Assembly (NCBI GenBank): GCA_963739135.1
Contig: CAVTZG010000007.1
Location: forward strand, 404,442-468,441
Direction of reading: 5' to 3'
Length of the DNA: 64,000 bases
Source of the DNA: Palsa-504 sp963739135
Lineage (GTDB): Bacteria; Actinomycetota; Actinomycetes; Streptosporangiales; Streptosporangiaceae
The notes below the pieces were generated by a model. It ran no database searches and was not told the origin of the DNA. It saw only the letters and a list, made by a program, of their open reading frames with translations. Positions 1-9,335 of this stretch are shown in pieces (positions within the stretch are counted from its first letter, which is position 1; each line of letters starts with the position of its first letter). The position numbers and the translations under genes were made by a program.

Positions 1-1340
1 TGCTCGCCGAGCGACTGCTGCAGTTCCTTGGCCTGTGCGGCCTGGCGGCCGGCCGTGCGGCCGAGGGCGGGCACGGCTGCTTCGGCGGCGTACCGGGCGC
101 GTTTGGTGGCCTTGCGGGCCTCATGGATCGCCGTGTCGCGGTCCTGGGCGCCGGGCACGGCGTCCAGGGCACGCTGGAGCCGGCGTGCTGCCCGCCGGAC
201 CGGCTTGGCGAGCGCCTTGCCTGCCTGACGTGCCGCCAGCGGTGTCAGCGGCGGGTCGGCCAGCAGCGCGTCGAGGTTATCGAGCAGGCGGAGGTAGCGC
301 TGCCCATCGAGGGTATCCAGCGCGGTCTGGCGGGCCTGGGTGAGCTGGGCGGTGAAGTGGGCGGTGATGCGGGCCTGCGCTGGGCCCACGACCAGGGCGG
401 GGGGGACGGCGGCGAGGTCGGCGGTGAGCCGGGCCTGCAGCACCTCGGTGTCGCGGGCCTGTCCGAGCGCGGCTGCGAGCCACTTCAGCTCCGCGCACAG
501 CGGCCGGGTCGTCTCGCGGTCGATGATGGTGCCGAAGGCCTGCAGTGCGCTGCGGGCCCGGCGGGCGGCCACCCGCATCTGGTGCACGGCGTCGGGCTCA
601 TCGCGGCGGACCAGCGGGTCATGATGTGAGATCGCGGCCACCTGGTCGCGCAGGTAGGCGAGTACGACTCCGCCTGCGGGCGAATGCCTGGTCAGCCGCG
701 GTTCCGGCGCGGGCTCGGCGGCGGGCAGTCGGCCCGCCAGCGCCCGCTGCAGTTTGGTCTTGGTGGCGGCGGTCCGGGCGCCGGCCCGGCGCAGCTGCTG
801 GTCTATCGCCGTCAGCAGGGCGGGGCCGCCGGTGACCAGCTCGGCCTCGATCTCGTCCCACGCGGTGGCGGTGGATCCGTCGGCTGGCTCGGCCGAGACG
901 TGGTCGGCGGCGATCTCGGCCAGTGCCTGGCCAGCGCCGTCGAGCAGCCGGAGCACGTGGCGGTGGGTCTGGATGCGCACCACCGGCGCCAGCGCCGCGC
1001 CCCGCGTATAGGCCCTGACCAAAGCTGTGAGCTCTTCCGGCACCGCGCCATCGGCGCCGGTCAAGGGCAGGCGTATCTCGTCCCGGGTGTCCGCGCCCGC
1101 GGGCAGTTTCAGGTGCCACCCCGCATCCTCGCCTCCCGTGCGCCGCCGCAGCGTGATGCCCGCACGGATCAACCGCAGATCCGCGGTGTCGTAGTAGATG
1201 GCATCCAGGAGCTGCTCAGGTAGCTCGGAGACGGCGGCAACTCCTGCCGTCCCGGTCATGGTTTTCACCGCATTCAGCGCGGCCGTTCCGCCTCTGGCGG
1301 GTTCGTATTTCCGTTCGGTCTCACGCACGACGGTGGCCAT
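1..1340 (-). CDS. CYTH and CHAD domain protein (partial, C-terminus off the left edge)
   Basis: Reading leftward from an ATG at 1340 the frame stays open to base 1 (446 codons). The N-terminus carries the CYTH signature ExExK (ETERK, residues 7-11), which in this triphosphate-tunnel family binds the metal and phosphate of the substrate. From about residue 215 the protein becomes the His/Arg-rich helical CHAD domain (HQMRVAARRARSAL, then a repeat of it near KATKRARYAAEA). CHAD domains bind polyphosphate, so a cytosolic or granule-associated role in polyphosphate metabolism is likely; this is family inference. The last visible residues (LQQSLGEH) are a conserved CHAD motif, so only a short tail is missing. 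A GGGG tract lies about 10 bases before the start. Confidence 0.93.
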   Translation of the reverse strand, partial: MATVVRETERKYEPARGGTAALNAVKTMTGTAGVAAVSELPEQLLDAIYYDTADLRLIRAGITLRRRTGGEDAGWHLKLPAGADTRDEIRLPLTGADGAVPEELTALVRAYTRGAALAPVVRIQTHRHVLRLLDGAGQALAEIAADHVSAEPADGSTATAWDEIEAELVTGGPALLTAIDQQLRRAGARTAATKTKLQRALAGRLPAAEPAPEPRLTRHSPAGGVVLAYLRDQVAAISHHDPLVRRDEPDAVHQMRVAARRARSALQAFGTIIDRETTRPLCAELKWLAAALGQARDTEVLQARLTADLAAVPPALVVGPAQARITAHFTAQLTQARQTALDTLDGQRYLRLLDNLDALLADPPLTPLAARQAGKALAKPVRRAARRLQRALDAVPGAQDRDTAIHEARKATKRARYAAEAAVPALGRTAGRQAAQAKELQQSLGE

Positions 1341-1433
1341 GTCCTGTGCCCCTAACGATCACGCAACCACCCGGCCCGCCGGGATTCAAGGCTGCACACA
1401 GCCGTTCTGCCTGCCAGGTTTCCAGGTGAAGGA

Positions 1434-2179
1434 CTAACCGGTAGGGCCATAGGGCCCTTGTCGCCGGACATCAGCGCTTAGGGCGGCATCGAGCCTGGCC
1501 GCGATCTTCTGGTAGGACAACAGCTGTTCCAGGCCAGCGGTGCGCGCGGCCAGCCAGGGCGACCCTCCGACTGGCGGGAGCTTGGTACCGAGAAGCCCTC
1601 GTCACGGACCAGCTCCGCCAGGTCTTCCCGCAGCCAGCCGGTGAATATCTCGCCAGCTTTGAACGTGCCTCCTACCAGGGTCAGGTCGACCGGCGCGGTG
1701 AAACCGAGTCGACGGTAGACGACCTCGACCTGCGCCGCGAGACCCGCGGCGGCCTGGCGGAAGAGCCCCAGCGCAACCTGGTCACCGTGCCGCGCGCACT
1801 CGGCCGCCTGTTTGGCGAAACCGGCGATGTAGGCCTTGTCGAAACGGCGGTACACCGGGACCATGACGTCTTCGATGGCGGGAATCTGAAAGTAACTGAG
1901 CACAGCGGTGGTGAGAGCGGTTGCGGCTCCCCGCCCATCTCGGTGAGCGAGCGCTGCCCTTATCGCAGCGAGGCCGATCCAGTAGCCGGAGCCCTCATCG
2001 CCGAGAATATGACCCCCATCCTCCGCATCTCCACGAGTCGCCACCCGCGGGCCGCCCGCCGGGACGGCGTCCGCTGGGCTGCCTGACGGCTCCGGGACAG
2101 GTTGGGGGCTGGCGGCCATCACGATCACCCTCGACGGATCGAGCCAGATCCGGTCTCCTGTCACTGTGCTGCGCCGCAA
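1434..2179 (-). pseudogene. BadF/BadG/BcrA-type ATPase (N-acetylglucosamine kinase-like) remnant
   Basis: The reading frame contains the hallmark HILGDEGSGYWIGLAA of the BadF/BcrA ATPase and N-acetylglucosamine kinase family, followed by the expected helical and ATP-binding C-terminal half (LVGGTFKAGEIF). Two defects are visible. The first ~130 residues of the family, with the phosphate-binding loop, are absent and replaced by unrelated sequence. Near 1585 the frame breaks: restoring one base gives TKLPPVGGSPWLAARTAG and a continuous tail ending with TAG at 1434-1436. It probably cannot make an active kinase. It sits upstream of, and antisense to, the CYTH-CHAD gene's leader with no sign of coupling. 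Confidence 0.8.
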
Positions 2180-2271
2180 CCCTGGTCGAAGAGGGCGAAG
2201 GTCCTGATTGCCGCCGCCGAACGACTTCCGCTGGAAAGAGCTGCCGTCAGGTGCGGTCCCGGCCCTGGAGA

Positions 2272-3440
2272 ATGAAGTACGACATGACGGCTCGCAGGCA
2301 TCCTCGGCCGCCAGGCGATGGGCAGCAGCCAGGCGGAGAGCCGATCGACGCCGGGAAGTCCACGTCGGTCGCGCAGAAGGCGGCCGCGATCGACGCCGCG
2401 CAGGCGCACCCGCCGACCTGGAAGACCGTCGTCAAGCGGGCCCTGCCCGTCGCGGTGGCCGGCGCGGCCATCTACCTCGTGCTGCCCGCGCTCGTCAAGG
2501 TGCTAGGTGCCTGGCCGCGCCTGTCGACGCTGAACCCGGTCTGGTTCACGGTCGCGCTGGCCTCCGAGCTGGCGGCTTTCACCTGCAACTTCGCCCTGCA
2601 GCGGCTGGCGCTGCGGACCCGGGGCTGGTTCGCCGTGGTCACCGCCGGGCTCGCTGGCAACGCGGTCACCAACAGCCTGCCCGGCGGCGACGCGGCCGGG
2701 GCCGCCGTCCAGTTCAGCATGCTGACCACCGCGGGGTTCGACACCGACACCGCCGTCGGCGGCCTGACCACGTTCTCGCTGCTCGGCATCGGCGGCCTGC
2801 TCGCGCTGCCGCTGTTCGCGCTGCCGGCCATCCTGGGCGGCGCAGCAGTCAGCCCCGGGCTGGTCCATACCGCCCTGCTCGGTCTGGGCGGGTTCGTCCT
2901 GTTCGCCGTCTGCGGCGTGATCCTGCTGCGCACCGACCGGCCGCTGGCCCTGCTCGGCCGCGCGGCGCAGAACCTGTGGAACCGGGTCACCCGCGGCCGC
3001 CGGCCGGTGACCGGCCTGGACACCCGCCTGCTGGCCGAACGCGACACGATCAGGGCGACCCTGGGCAGGCACTGGCGGCAGGCGGTCCTGCTGACCGCCG
3101 GGCGCCTCGGCTTCGACTACGGCTGCCTGCTGGCCGCCCTGCGCGCCACCGGAGCCGGCCCGCGGCCTCCCTGGTGCTGCTGGCCTACTCCGCCGCCGGC
3201 ATCGTCGCGCTGTTCCCGGTCACCCCGGGCGGGCTGGGCATCGTGGAGGCCAGCCTCAGCGGGCTGCTGATCCTGGCCGGCGTCCACCCCGGCTACGCCG
3301 TCCTGGCCACCCTGGCCTACCGGATCGTCTCCTACTGGCTCCCCCTGCTGGCCGGGCTCCCGGCCTACCTGCTGTTCCGCCACCGCTACGGACGGCCCGT
3401 CCCCCAGCGCGCTACACCGGCCGCGGACACCCAACCGTGA
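2272..3440 (+). CDS. Lysylphosphatidylglycerol synthase-like (UPF0104) integral membrane protein, frameshifted
   Basis: A hydrophobic protein of about 389 residues with several predicted transmembrane helices, for example the stretches around VAVAGAAIYLVLPAL and LLGIGGLLALPLF. The motifs NSLPGGDAAGAAVQF and, near the end, FPVTPGGLGIVEASLSG are typical of the LPG_synthase_TM/UPF0104 family, flippase-like membrane proteins often linked to lipid transfer. The sequence is complete only if one base is restored in the C-rich run near 3165-3172; the total length (1169 nt) is exactly one short of a multiple of three. ATG 2272 or ATG 2284 could start it, both after a GGAG at 2267. Function beyond the family is not deducible. 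Confidence 0.85.
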
Positions 3441-3496
3441 CCGGGCGTCGGCCGGACCGGTCGGCACGCACCTATGCGGACCGTAACGCCACTGTC

Positions 3497-3531
3497 CGTT
3501 CGGTATAAATAAAATACTCTTTCACCGAACG
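3497..3531. promoter_or_regulatory. AT-rich palindrome, possible operator/promoter
   Basis: A perfect 8-base inverted repeat, CGTTCGGT (3497-3504) and ACCGAACG (3524-3531), flanks a 19-base AT-rich spacer containing TATAAATAAAATA. In a genome of this GC content such a spacer stands out. About 100 bases downstream two near-direct repeats (TGCGTATAAAT at 3602 and TGCGCATAAAT at 3624) are 22 bases apart, two helical turns. Together this looks like a regulator binding region and promoter for the plus-strand gene starting near 3769; the regulator is unknown. Confidence 0.4.
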
Positions 3532-3768
3532 AGCCGTGGTATCACCCGCCCGGGATATCAACGCCGATCTTGTCGGCCATACCGGCGAGCACCGGAAGTT
3601 TTGCGTATAAATCAGATTATTTCTGCGCATAAATGCGAAAATCTCGCTGAATTCCGGTCATTTATTCGGCCGACCAGTCGAGTAGCCGCCGCGATCGGCT
3701 GCTGGGTAGATGGGTCGTGATTGCATTCGGGCGGGGCGGCTGATGGGCTGACCATAGGGGTCGCCGCC

Positions 3769-4560
3769 ATGTCGATCCTGGACGTCTGGTACGCCCGCTT
3801 CGACGTCGAAGGCGCCCTGGCCCGGCTCAAGTCTGACATGCCCGAGAAGGCGGTGCGCCAGACCAAGGCTCAGATCGCGAAAGCCCGCACGCGGGACAGC
3901 ACACAGGCGCTGGCAAAACTGACCACCATTGAGGACGGGCGGCGCCGGATCATCAGCGACCCGCCGCTGATCGTCCCGCTCGAAGAACTGGCCGGCCACC
4001 TCGACGTCAACGCTGTCTACCGGTTCATCGGCCGCCTGTTCACCGGGTACGTGCGGACCTTGCCTGCCCACCGGCGCCGGCTGGCGGAGCGGTTCGCCCT
4101 GACCCGCTTGGCCCGCAAGGTCGTCGGCGTCGGCAGTGTCGGCACCGAGACCTGGATCTTGCTGATGGAACCCGACGACGGCTTCGAGCCGCTGCTGCTG
4201 CAGGCCAAGCAGGCCCAGCGCTCGGTGCTGGCCGGCTACGCCAACCAGAGCGAATACCGCAACCAGGGCGAGCGTGTCGTCGCCGGCCAGCAGCTGATGC
4301 AAGCCGTCAGCGACATCTTCCTCGGCTGGCAGAGCGCCACCCCTCCCGGCCGCCGCTCTGCCGACTTCTACTTCCGCCAGCTGCGCGACTGGAAATACTC
4401 TGCCGAGATCGACGCCATGACCGCTGCGGCGATGACCGGCTACGGCCGCATGTGCGTGGCCGACTTCGCCGAGACCTATGCCGACCAGACCGAACGCGAC
4501 CACGCGGCACTGGCCGACGCGGTTGCCTCCGGGCGCGTGCAAGCCCAGGAGGGCACTTGA
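3769..4560 (+). CDS. DUF2252 family protein, N-terminally truncated
   Basis: 263 residues from ATG 3769 (SILDVWYARFDVEGALARL). The rest follows the C-terminal half of DUF2252: VLAGYANQSEYRNQGERVV, FYFRQLRDWKYSAEID and the closing YADQTERDHAALADAVASG. Full-length relatives are about 430-450 residues; the kinase-like N-terminal portion with the GDAHLSNFG-type motif is missing and cannot be found upstream in any frame. It is therefore either a stable C-terminal fragment or a decayed gene. A TTG at 3721 extends the frame by 16 residues without family similarity. The AT-rich palindromic region at 3497-3640 lies directly upstream. Biochemical function of DUF2252 is not established. Confidence 0.8.
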   Translation: MSILDVWYARFDVEGALARLKSDMPEKAVRQTKAQIAKARTRDSTQALAKLTTIEDGRRRIISDPPLIVPLEELAGHLDVNAVYRFIGRLFTGYVRTLPAHRRRLAERFALTRLARKVVGVGSVGTETWILLMEPDDGFEPLLLQAKQAQRSVLAGYANQSEYRNQGERVVAGQQLMQAVSDIFLGWQSATPPGRRSADFYFRQLRDWKYSAEIDAMTAAAMTGYGRMCVADFAETYADQTERDHAALADAVASGRVQAQEGT

Positions 4561-4581
4561 GGCCCGGCCCTGTCAGGCACC

Positions 4582-4930
4582 GGACGAGCGTAGGGGTAGT
4601 GGCGCCGGCCCGGGACAGGGCAGCGACGGACGCGGCGGCCTTGCCCTCCTGCTGCAGGTTCATGACAGCGTTGGCCAGCGTCAGCAGGATGAGCAGCACG
4701 CCCTGCCGAGCCGCCTGAGCGGGTAGATGCTGCCTAGGCCGACCGCGAGCAGCACGATCTGCATGGGGTCGGCGCACTGGCGCCCGAACGTGCGCCAGCG
4801 GGGCTCGGCCTTGCCTGCGGCGTGCTTGTTGGGTCCCGAACTGCTGTGCCCGCGCGGCCGCCTCAGCCGAGCTCAGTCCGCGCTGCCGTCGACCCCTCCG
4901 GAATGGAAGACCTGGCTGGCAGTGAGCGTA
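4582..4930 (-). pseudogene. P-type cation ATPase N-terminal remnant
   Basis: Three short stretches in different minus-strand frames line up as one protein: LSSAEAAARAQQFG, then PNKHAAGKAEPRWRTFG with ADPMQIVLLAVGLGSIYPL, then LLILLTLANAVMNLQQEGKAAASVAAL. This order matches the N-terminal cation-ATPase domain and first membrane helices of type II P-type ATPases (Ca2+/Mg2+ pumps). Frame changes lie near 4833 and 4722, and the actuator, phosphorylation and C-terminal parts are gone. It is a dead fragment. The bases from about 4930 to 5200 around it show nothing else convincing. Confidence 0.65.
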
Positions 4931-5200
4931 TGCTTGATCGCCCGCTGGTCGCCGACATCCGCCCGGCGCTCGACAGCGGCCAACTCAGGACCGTCGCGCT
5001 CGACGCGCCCGGCGGCGGCCCATACCCTCCAGGGCGGGTCCGGATCTCCCCACGCCACCCGGGCGCCTCGCCGTCAGCGACTCCGCCTCCCAGGCCACCA
5101 TCCCGACCTGAGAACAGGAGCGGGAAAGATGAGCAAGGCTCAACGGAGACGTGCTCTGACGGAATTCGCCTTCAACGGCGGCGGTCTCAGCGCGGCGTTG

Positions 5201-5614
5201 TCAGCTCTTGAGCGCTTCCTGCAGCTCGCTGGTGATCTCGTCGGTGGTGGCCTCGACGGTCCGCTTCACCACCTTGGCGGCCTTGGTCAGCGCCTTGTCC
5301 AGCCCTTGCTCGATGGTGGGCTCGCCAACCGCGATGAGTCCGGCCTGGTTGGCGGTAAGCTGCTCAGCGGCCTCGTGGAGCTCCTTGCGCGGCAGGGTCC
5401 CGCCCCCGAACCATTCCGGGATGACACGGATGTGTGGCCGGTCCATCCGCTTGACCACATGGGGCTTGCCGTCCTCCTGATCGATCACGGCCGCGTCGTA
5501 TTGGCCGATCATCTCCTCCTTGTGCAGCTGCTCGATGGCGTCCAGGTCCGCCAGCGCGGCCTCGACACTCTCGTACGCTGCGGCATAGACCACCAGCTGT
5601 TTCTTCTCAGCCAT
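5201..5614 (-). CDS. Conserved DUF1269-like protein
   Basis: 137 residues from ATG 5614, preceded by an excellent GGGGGAGG ribosome binding site 4-11 bases upstream. The sequence begins KKQLVVYAAAYESVEAALADL and continues with a DAAVIDQEDGKPHVV strand and an amphipathic C-terminal helix rich in Lys and Ala. The pattern (paired strands around an aspartate-rich turn, then a Gly/helix segment) resembles DUF1269-type proteins that are often stress-associated in actinobacteria. No signal peptide or membrane segment. The family assignment is by pattern only; the gene itself is solid because of start, RBS and codon use. Confidence 0.8.
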   Translation of the reverse strand: MAEKKQLVVYAAAYESVEAALADLDAIEQLHKEEMIGQYDAAVIDQEDGKPHVVKRMDRPHIRVIPEWFGGGTLPRKELHEAAEQLTANQAGLIAVGEPTIEQGLDKALTKAAKVVKRTVEATTDEITSELQEALKS

Positions 5615-5658
5615 AGCACCTCCCCCGGTCGGTTATCCGATCGACGAGTCCCACGCTA

Positions 5659-7309
5659 GTGGTGCTGTCCGGAATTACGGCAATGTAGGCTTCGGGTCAG
5701 TCTCGGCGAGGGGAAGCGCCGAGTCTTCGTGATGCCTGTCGTGTGCTTGCGGAGGCCGTCCCCTGATGAGCCGCTCGTCCCCGTTCGTGATCGCGCTGCC
5801 GGAGACTGATCGTGCTGAGCTGCAGCGGCGTGCCCGCTGCTATGCCGCGCCCCATGCTGAGGTGGTGCGGGCCAAGATCGTGCTGCTGGCCGCGGACGGG
5901 CTGGAGAACACGCAGATCGCGGCCCGCCTGGGTGTGCACGTCGGCGTGGTGTACCGGTGGCGGAAGCGGTTCGCGCAGGAGGGCATGAGCGGGCTGGCGG
6001 ACCGGCAGCGCAGCGGCCGGCCGCGGGTATTCGCCGCCGCAGTGGTCGCGGAGGTCAAGGCGATGGCCTGCGAGCCGCCGGAGGACCGGGAGGTTCCCCA
6101 GTCGCGGTGGTCAGCGGCGGACCTGGCCGCGCAGGCCGCGGAGGAGGGCCTGGTGGAGGCCGTGTCGCGGTCGACGGTGCGGCGGTGGCTGGATGCGGAC
6201 GCGATCCGGCCGTGGCGGTACCGGTCGTGGATCTTCCCCCGCGACCCGGACTTCGCGGCGAAAGCGGGCCGGGTGCTGGACCTGTACCAGCGGATCTGGG
6301 ACGGCGCTGAGCTGGGAGACGACGACTACGTGCTCAGCACCGACGAGAAGTCCCAGCTGCAGATCCTGTCCCGCCGCCATCCCGGGCTGCCGCCTGCGCC
6401 CGGCCGGGCGGGGCGGGTGGAGTTCGAGTACGAGCGGCACGGCACCGTCGCGTACATGGCCGCCTATGACGTGCACCGGGCGCGGCTGATGGGCCGGGTG
6501 GAACCGACGACCGGGATCGCCCCGTTCACCGCCCTGGTGGACCAGGTGATGACCGCCGAGCCGTACGCCTCGGCCCGCCGGGTGTTCTGGGTCGCGGATA
6601 ACGGGTCCTCCCACCGCGGCCAGGCATCCATCGACCGGATGGCGGCGGCCTGGCCGAACGCCGTCCTGGTGCACCTGCCGGTCCATGCCTCGTGGCTGAA
6701 CCAGGTGGAGGTCGTCTTTTCCGTGATCCAGCGGAAAGTTATCAAGCCCTCCGACATCGGCGATGCCGATGCTCTCGCCGCCCGGCTGCTGGCCTTCACC
6801 GGCGCTACAACACCACGGCCAGGCCGTTTGACTGGAAGTTCACCCGGGCCCAGCTCAACGACCTGTGCCGCCGCATCGCCGCCCGCCGCGGCGGCGCTGC
6901 CATCCCGGCGGCTGCCTGAGCAGCCATACTGGGCTGATGGCCAGCCCGCCCGCATCCACCAAGACCAGCCTGGGCCAGAAGCTGCGCGCCCGCGCCCGCG
7001 AACGCTGGCCCCAGCTCACCGGCATCGACATCCGCTTCCACGGCAAGTTCGCCTACGTCACCGGCCAGCTGCCCGGCGGCCAGGAACAGCAGCTGTGCCG
7101 TCTCCGCTACGTGGGCTACGCCAGCATCTGGGGTTTTGCGATCTACCGCGCCAGCCACGACGACTACCAGGACAACTACCTGCCCAGCGGCCGGCCATCC
7201 GGAACCCCCGAAGAAGCCCTCGACTGCGCCTGCGGCCTCTACCTCGCCGACCCCACCGCCTGGCTCCCGCCCGGCACCGATACACCTACGGACTTACGGG
7301 CAAGACCAC
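5659..7309. mobile_element. IS630-family insertion sequence with passenger gene
   Basis: An IS630/Tc1-type transposase and a second gene lie between imperfect inverted ends. The left end reads CTAGTGGTGCTGTCCG from 5656 and the right end, reversed, CTAGTGGTCTTGCCCG up to 7312: 13 of 16 bases match. The TA dinucleotides at 5657-5658 and 7310-7311 fit the TA target duplication known for this family, giving an element of about 1.65 kb. The transposase frame has one base missing, so this copy may be inactive. The passenger gene's stop codon lies about 30 bases beyond the right end. Confidence 0.7.
5766..6919 (+). CDS. IS630-family transposase, frameshifted
   Basis: About 384 residues once one base is restored near 6800. 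The N-terminus holds a helix-turn-helix (TQIAARLGVHVGVVYRWRKRF) followed by the GLADRQRSGRP linker characteristic of IS630. The DDE catalytic core is recognisable: first Asp in VLSTDEKSQLQ, second in FWVADNGSSHRG, and the Glu in WLNQVEVVFSVIQRK. After the frame break the tail continues as RYNTTARPFDWKFTRAQL and stops at 6919. It lies 107 bases inside the left element end. Whether the shift is real or a sequencing slip decides whether the element can move. Confidence 0.9.
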
Positions 7310-7341
7310 TAGCCTCCGCCCAGTCTCTGGGTAGGGACTAA
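6937..7341 (+). CDS. IS630-associated passenger protein of unknown function
   Basis: 134 residues from ATG 6937, only 17 bases after the transposase stop. The protein is basic at the N-terminus (KTSLGQKLRARARERWPQL) and then reads as a small alpha/beta fold: DIRFHGKFAYVTGQL, LCRLRYVGYASIWGFAIYRAS and a Cys-containing ALDCACGLYLADP. I recognise this as the kind of protein repeatedly encoded beside such transposases in actinobacteria, but no function is known to me. The last ~10 residues are coded by DNA outside the inverted end, so the native C-terminus has probably been replaced by host sequence. It could be a transposition accessory factor; this is inference. Confidence 0.7.
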   Translation: MASPPASTKTSLGQKLRARARERWPQLTGIDIRFHGKFAYVTGQLPGGQEQQLCRLRYVGYASIWGFAIYRASHDDYQDNYLPSGRPSGTPEEALDCACGLYLADPTAWLPPGTDTPTDLRARPLASAQSLGRD

Positions 7342-7393
7342 GGTCCCGTCCCGCAAGCGGGCGAGGTAGCCAGCAAGCTGGTATGGGAGCTGC

Positions 7394-8563
7394 TCAGCCT
7401 GGCCTACCGTGCTCGTCTGCTGGCTCAGCCGCAGGCGCCGGGGATTCCTGGGCCTGGTCCGGGGCCGTGGCCTGCCAGACCTCCTTGACCAGCACCTGCA
7501 GCGCGCCGGCCGTCGGGATGGCCAGCAGCGCCGCGACGAAACCGCCGAATATGCCGCCGATCAGGCTGCCGAGCGAGGCGCCGACCAGCACCGCGATGAA
7601 TACGAGCAGCGGGTTGATCCGCACCGTCTTGCTCATGACCACCGGGTTCAGGACGTGGTTCTCAATCTGGGTGTAGACCAGGAATACGATCGCGGTGACG
7701 ATGCCCGCGGTCAGGCCCCGGGCGATGAACGCGAACAGGACGGTGGGGATGCCGGCCAGGGCCCCGCCGATCATCGGCAGGAAGTCCACCAGGGCCACCC
7801 ACAGGCCCCACAGCAACGGGAACGGCACGCCGAGGATCAGCATCGTCACGAACACCACGATCCCGGCGATGAGCGAGGTCAGCAGGTTGCCGAACATGTA
7901 CCCGGTGACCTTCTGGCTGACGTCGGCCGCTATCCGGGTGACCGTGGCGCCGCGGTCCGGGGTCATCTGGCCGAGCGTCCAGTTCCACATCTTCGGGCCC
8001 TCGAGCAGCAGGAGCAGGACCAGGATGAAGATCGTGAACAGCTCGACGACCAGGGAGACCGCGCCCTTGCCCACCGTCAGCGCCGGCTTGGCCAGCGACT
8101 GGGCGTAGCCGGCCAGCTTGGGCGTGTTGCGCTGCACCCAGCTCTGGACGTGGTACCTGGCCGCGAGGTGGCCGATCCAGCCGTTGCCGTGCTGCGCGCT
8201 GGCGACGTAGCCGGGCATCTGGTGCGCCAGGTGGGTGATCCCGTTCACCAGCGGCACGCCGAACGCCGCGGCCAGGCCGATGAAGACCAGCGCGGCCCAG
8301 GCCGTGACGATCATCACGGCGAGGCCCCGGCGCGGGATCCGCCGCTGCACTTTAGCCACGGCCGGGCTGAGCAGCGTCGCGGTGAACCCCGCCACGAGCA
8401 TCAGCAGCACGATGTCGCGCAGCCGGTAGATCAGCTTGCCGGCCAGGTAGGTAGCGACGACCACCGCGACCGTGACCAGGATGGTCCGCAGCGGGACGTG
8501 GCGCCGGTCGGCGGCCTCGAACAGGCGCGCTAGCCGCCCTCGCGGCGGCTGCTCACAGCTCAT
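7394..8563 (-). CDS. AI-2E family transporter (PF01594-type membrane protein)
   Basis: 389 residues with the typical architecture: two N-terminal membrane helices (TILVTVAVVVATYLAG, IVLLMLVAGFTATLLSP), a periplasmic-like middle region rich in charged residues, then five to six helices with the conserved VDFLPMIGGALAGIPTVLFAF and QIENHVLNPVVMSKTVRINPL. These motifs define the AI-2E/PerM-type permease family, whose members export signalling molecules or act in Na+/H+ exchange; the substrate cannot be predicted. A GGTGAG lies just before ATG 8563. The C-terminal 25 residues are Pro/Ala/Glu-rich and disordered. The gene is convergent with the IS630 element. Confidence 0.92.
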   Translation of the reverse strand: MSCEQPPRGRLARLFEAADRRHVPLRTILVTVAVVVATYLAGKLIYRLRDIVLLMLVAGFTATLLSPAVAKVQRRIPRRGLAVMIVTAWAALVFIGLAAAFGVPLVNGITHLAHQMPGYVASAQHGNGWIGHLAARYHVQSWVQRNTPKLAGYAQSLAKPALTVGKGAVSLVVELFTIFILVLLLLLEGPKMWNWTLGQMTPDRGATVTRIAADVSQKVTGYMFGNLLTSLIAGIVVFVTMLILGVPFPLLWGLWVALVDFLPMIGGALAGIPTVLFAFIARGLTAGIVTAIVFLVYTQIENHVLNPVVMSKTVRINPLLVFIAVLVGASLGSLIGGIFGGFVAALLAIPTAGALQVLVKEVWQATAPDQAQESPAPAAEPADEHGRPG

Positions 8564-9039
8564 AGCTCACCTGTCCGACGACGGCCTCGTGGCCGGTGAT
8601 GGCTGGTTCCATTGTTGACTCCTAGCTCTTGGCGGCCAGGTTGCGGGCTAATGCCGAGCCTGTGGTGCCGGTCTCCGGCACCGCGAGGGCCTGGCTAGGT
8701 TCGGGTGCGGCCTAGCGGGCGGAGGATGCCCGGCACCTTAACCCGGGGATTGTGCGACCGTCCCGAATGCTCCTAGGGCAGCGGCCCGGTCTGGCTGGGC
8801 AGCGAGCAATACGAGTCTTCCGCGGTTCGCTGGGTGTGTCGTCATGATCGGTTTCCAGACTCTCGATACTAAATCTTGCATCAGATTTGTAATAAATCAT
8901 CAATTATGATCATTATCTTGTCAAGCGCCGGGCGTCCGGCGGAGCTGAAGCATCCGGGCGTCCAGCGCAGCCAACCGAGGTCAGTACCGCAGGGATGAGC
9001 TTCATTCAGGCGGAAGCCGGACAACGATCAGCAGGTGGC
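8564..9039. promoter_or_regulatory. Intergenic region with AT-rich block
   Basis: No convincing gene is seen in this stretch. The block 8865-8930 is strongly AT-rich against its surroundings and contains the inverted pair AAATC/GATTT with an 8-base spacer and an ATGATCAT palindrome. It lies upstream of a TetR-type regulator remnant, so it may be the former regulator promoter and operator. No start site can be assigned. Confidence 0.3.
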
Positions 9040-9283
9040 GGCCGCACGGGTCGTTCTACAACCACTTCGACAGCAAGGAGCAGCTGTTCCAGGCTGCCTC
9101 CGAACAGGTGCTGGAACGCTGAGGGCGGATGATCGACCGCGCCTGCGAGGGCATCACCGACTCGGCGGAGCTGTTCGCCGTGGGCATGCGGATCTCCGGG
9201 TGGCTCGGCTGGACCCACCCCGACATCGCCGGGTTCCTCACCGGGGCCAGCCTGGACGCCCTGGATTCCCCTACGGCCTGGCC
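9040..9283 (+). pseudogene. TetR-family regulator remnant
   Basis: The frame reads GSFYNHFDSKEQLFQAASEQVLE, the unmistakable end of a TetR helix-turn-helix and first ligand-domain helix, then hits an in-frame TGA at 9120-9122 (probably a former Trp codon), and continues in the same frame with ACEGITDSAELFAVGMRISG and HPDIAGFLTGASLDAL. The N-terminal part of the DNA-binding domain is scrambled upstream and the C-terminus is lost where a 52-bp repeat begins at 9284. It cannot encode a working repressor. Confidence 0.8.
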
Positions 9284-9335
9284 GGCAGCTCTCGCAGCTG
9301 TCGCTCTTGGCCGCGCGACGGCCGCGTCCCGATCC
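9284..9335. repeat. 52-bp interspersed repeat, copy A
   Basis: This 52-base block recurs at 25272-25323 with four mismatches. Both copies begin with GGCAGCTCTCGC and end with GATCC, and similarity stops sharply on both sides. Copy A abuts the left terminal repeat of the integrase-type IS at 9336. It could be a short end of an unrelated mobile element. Confidence 0.7.

Noticed and set aside
5129..5659. Plus-strand frame with a good-looking GAGCGGGAAAG before ATG 5129
   Set aside because: It runs antisense through the well-supported DUF1269-like gene and has no family pattern after the first 15 residues.
8712..8903. 63-codon minus-strand frame beginning in the AT-rich block
   Set aside because: Only the first residues look protein-like and the rest is Arg/Pro-rich; the AT block is better explained as regulatory sequence.
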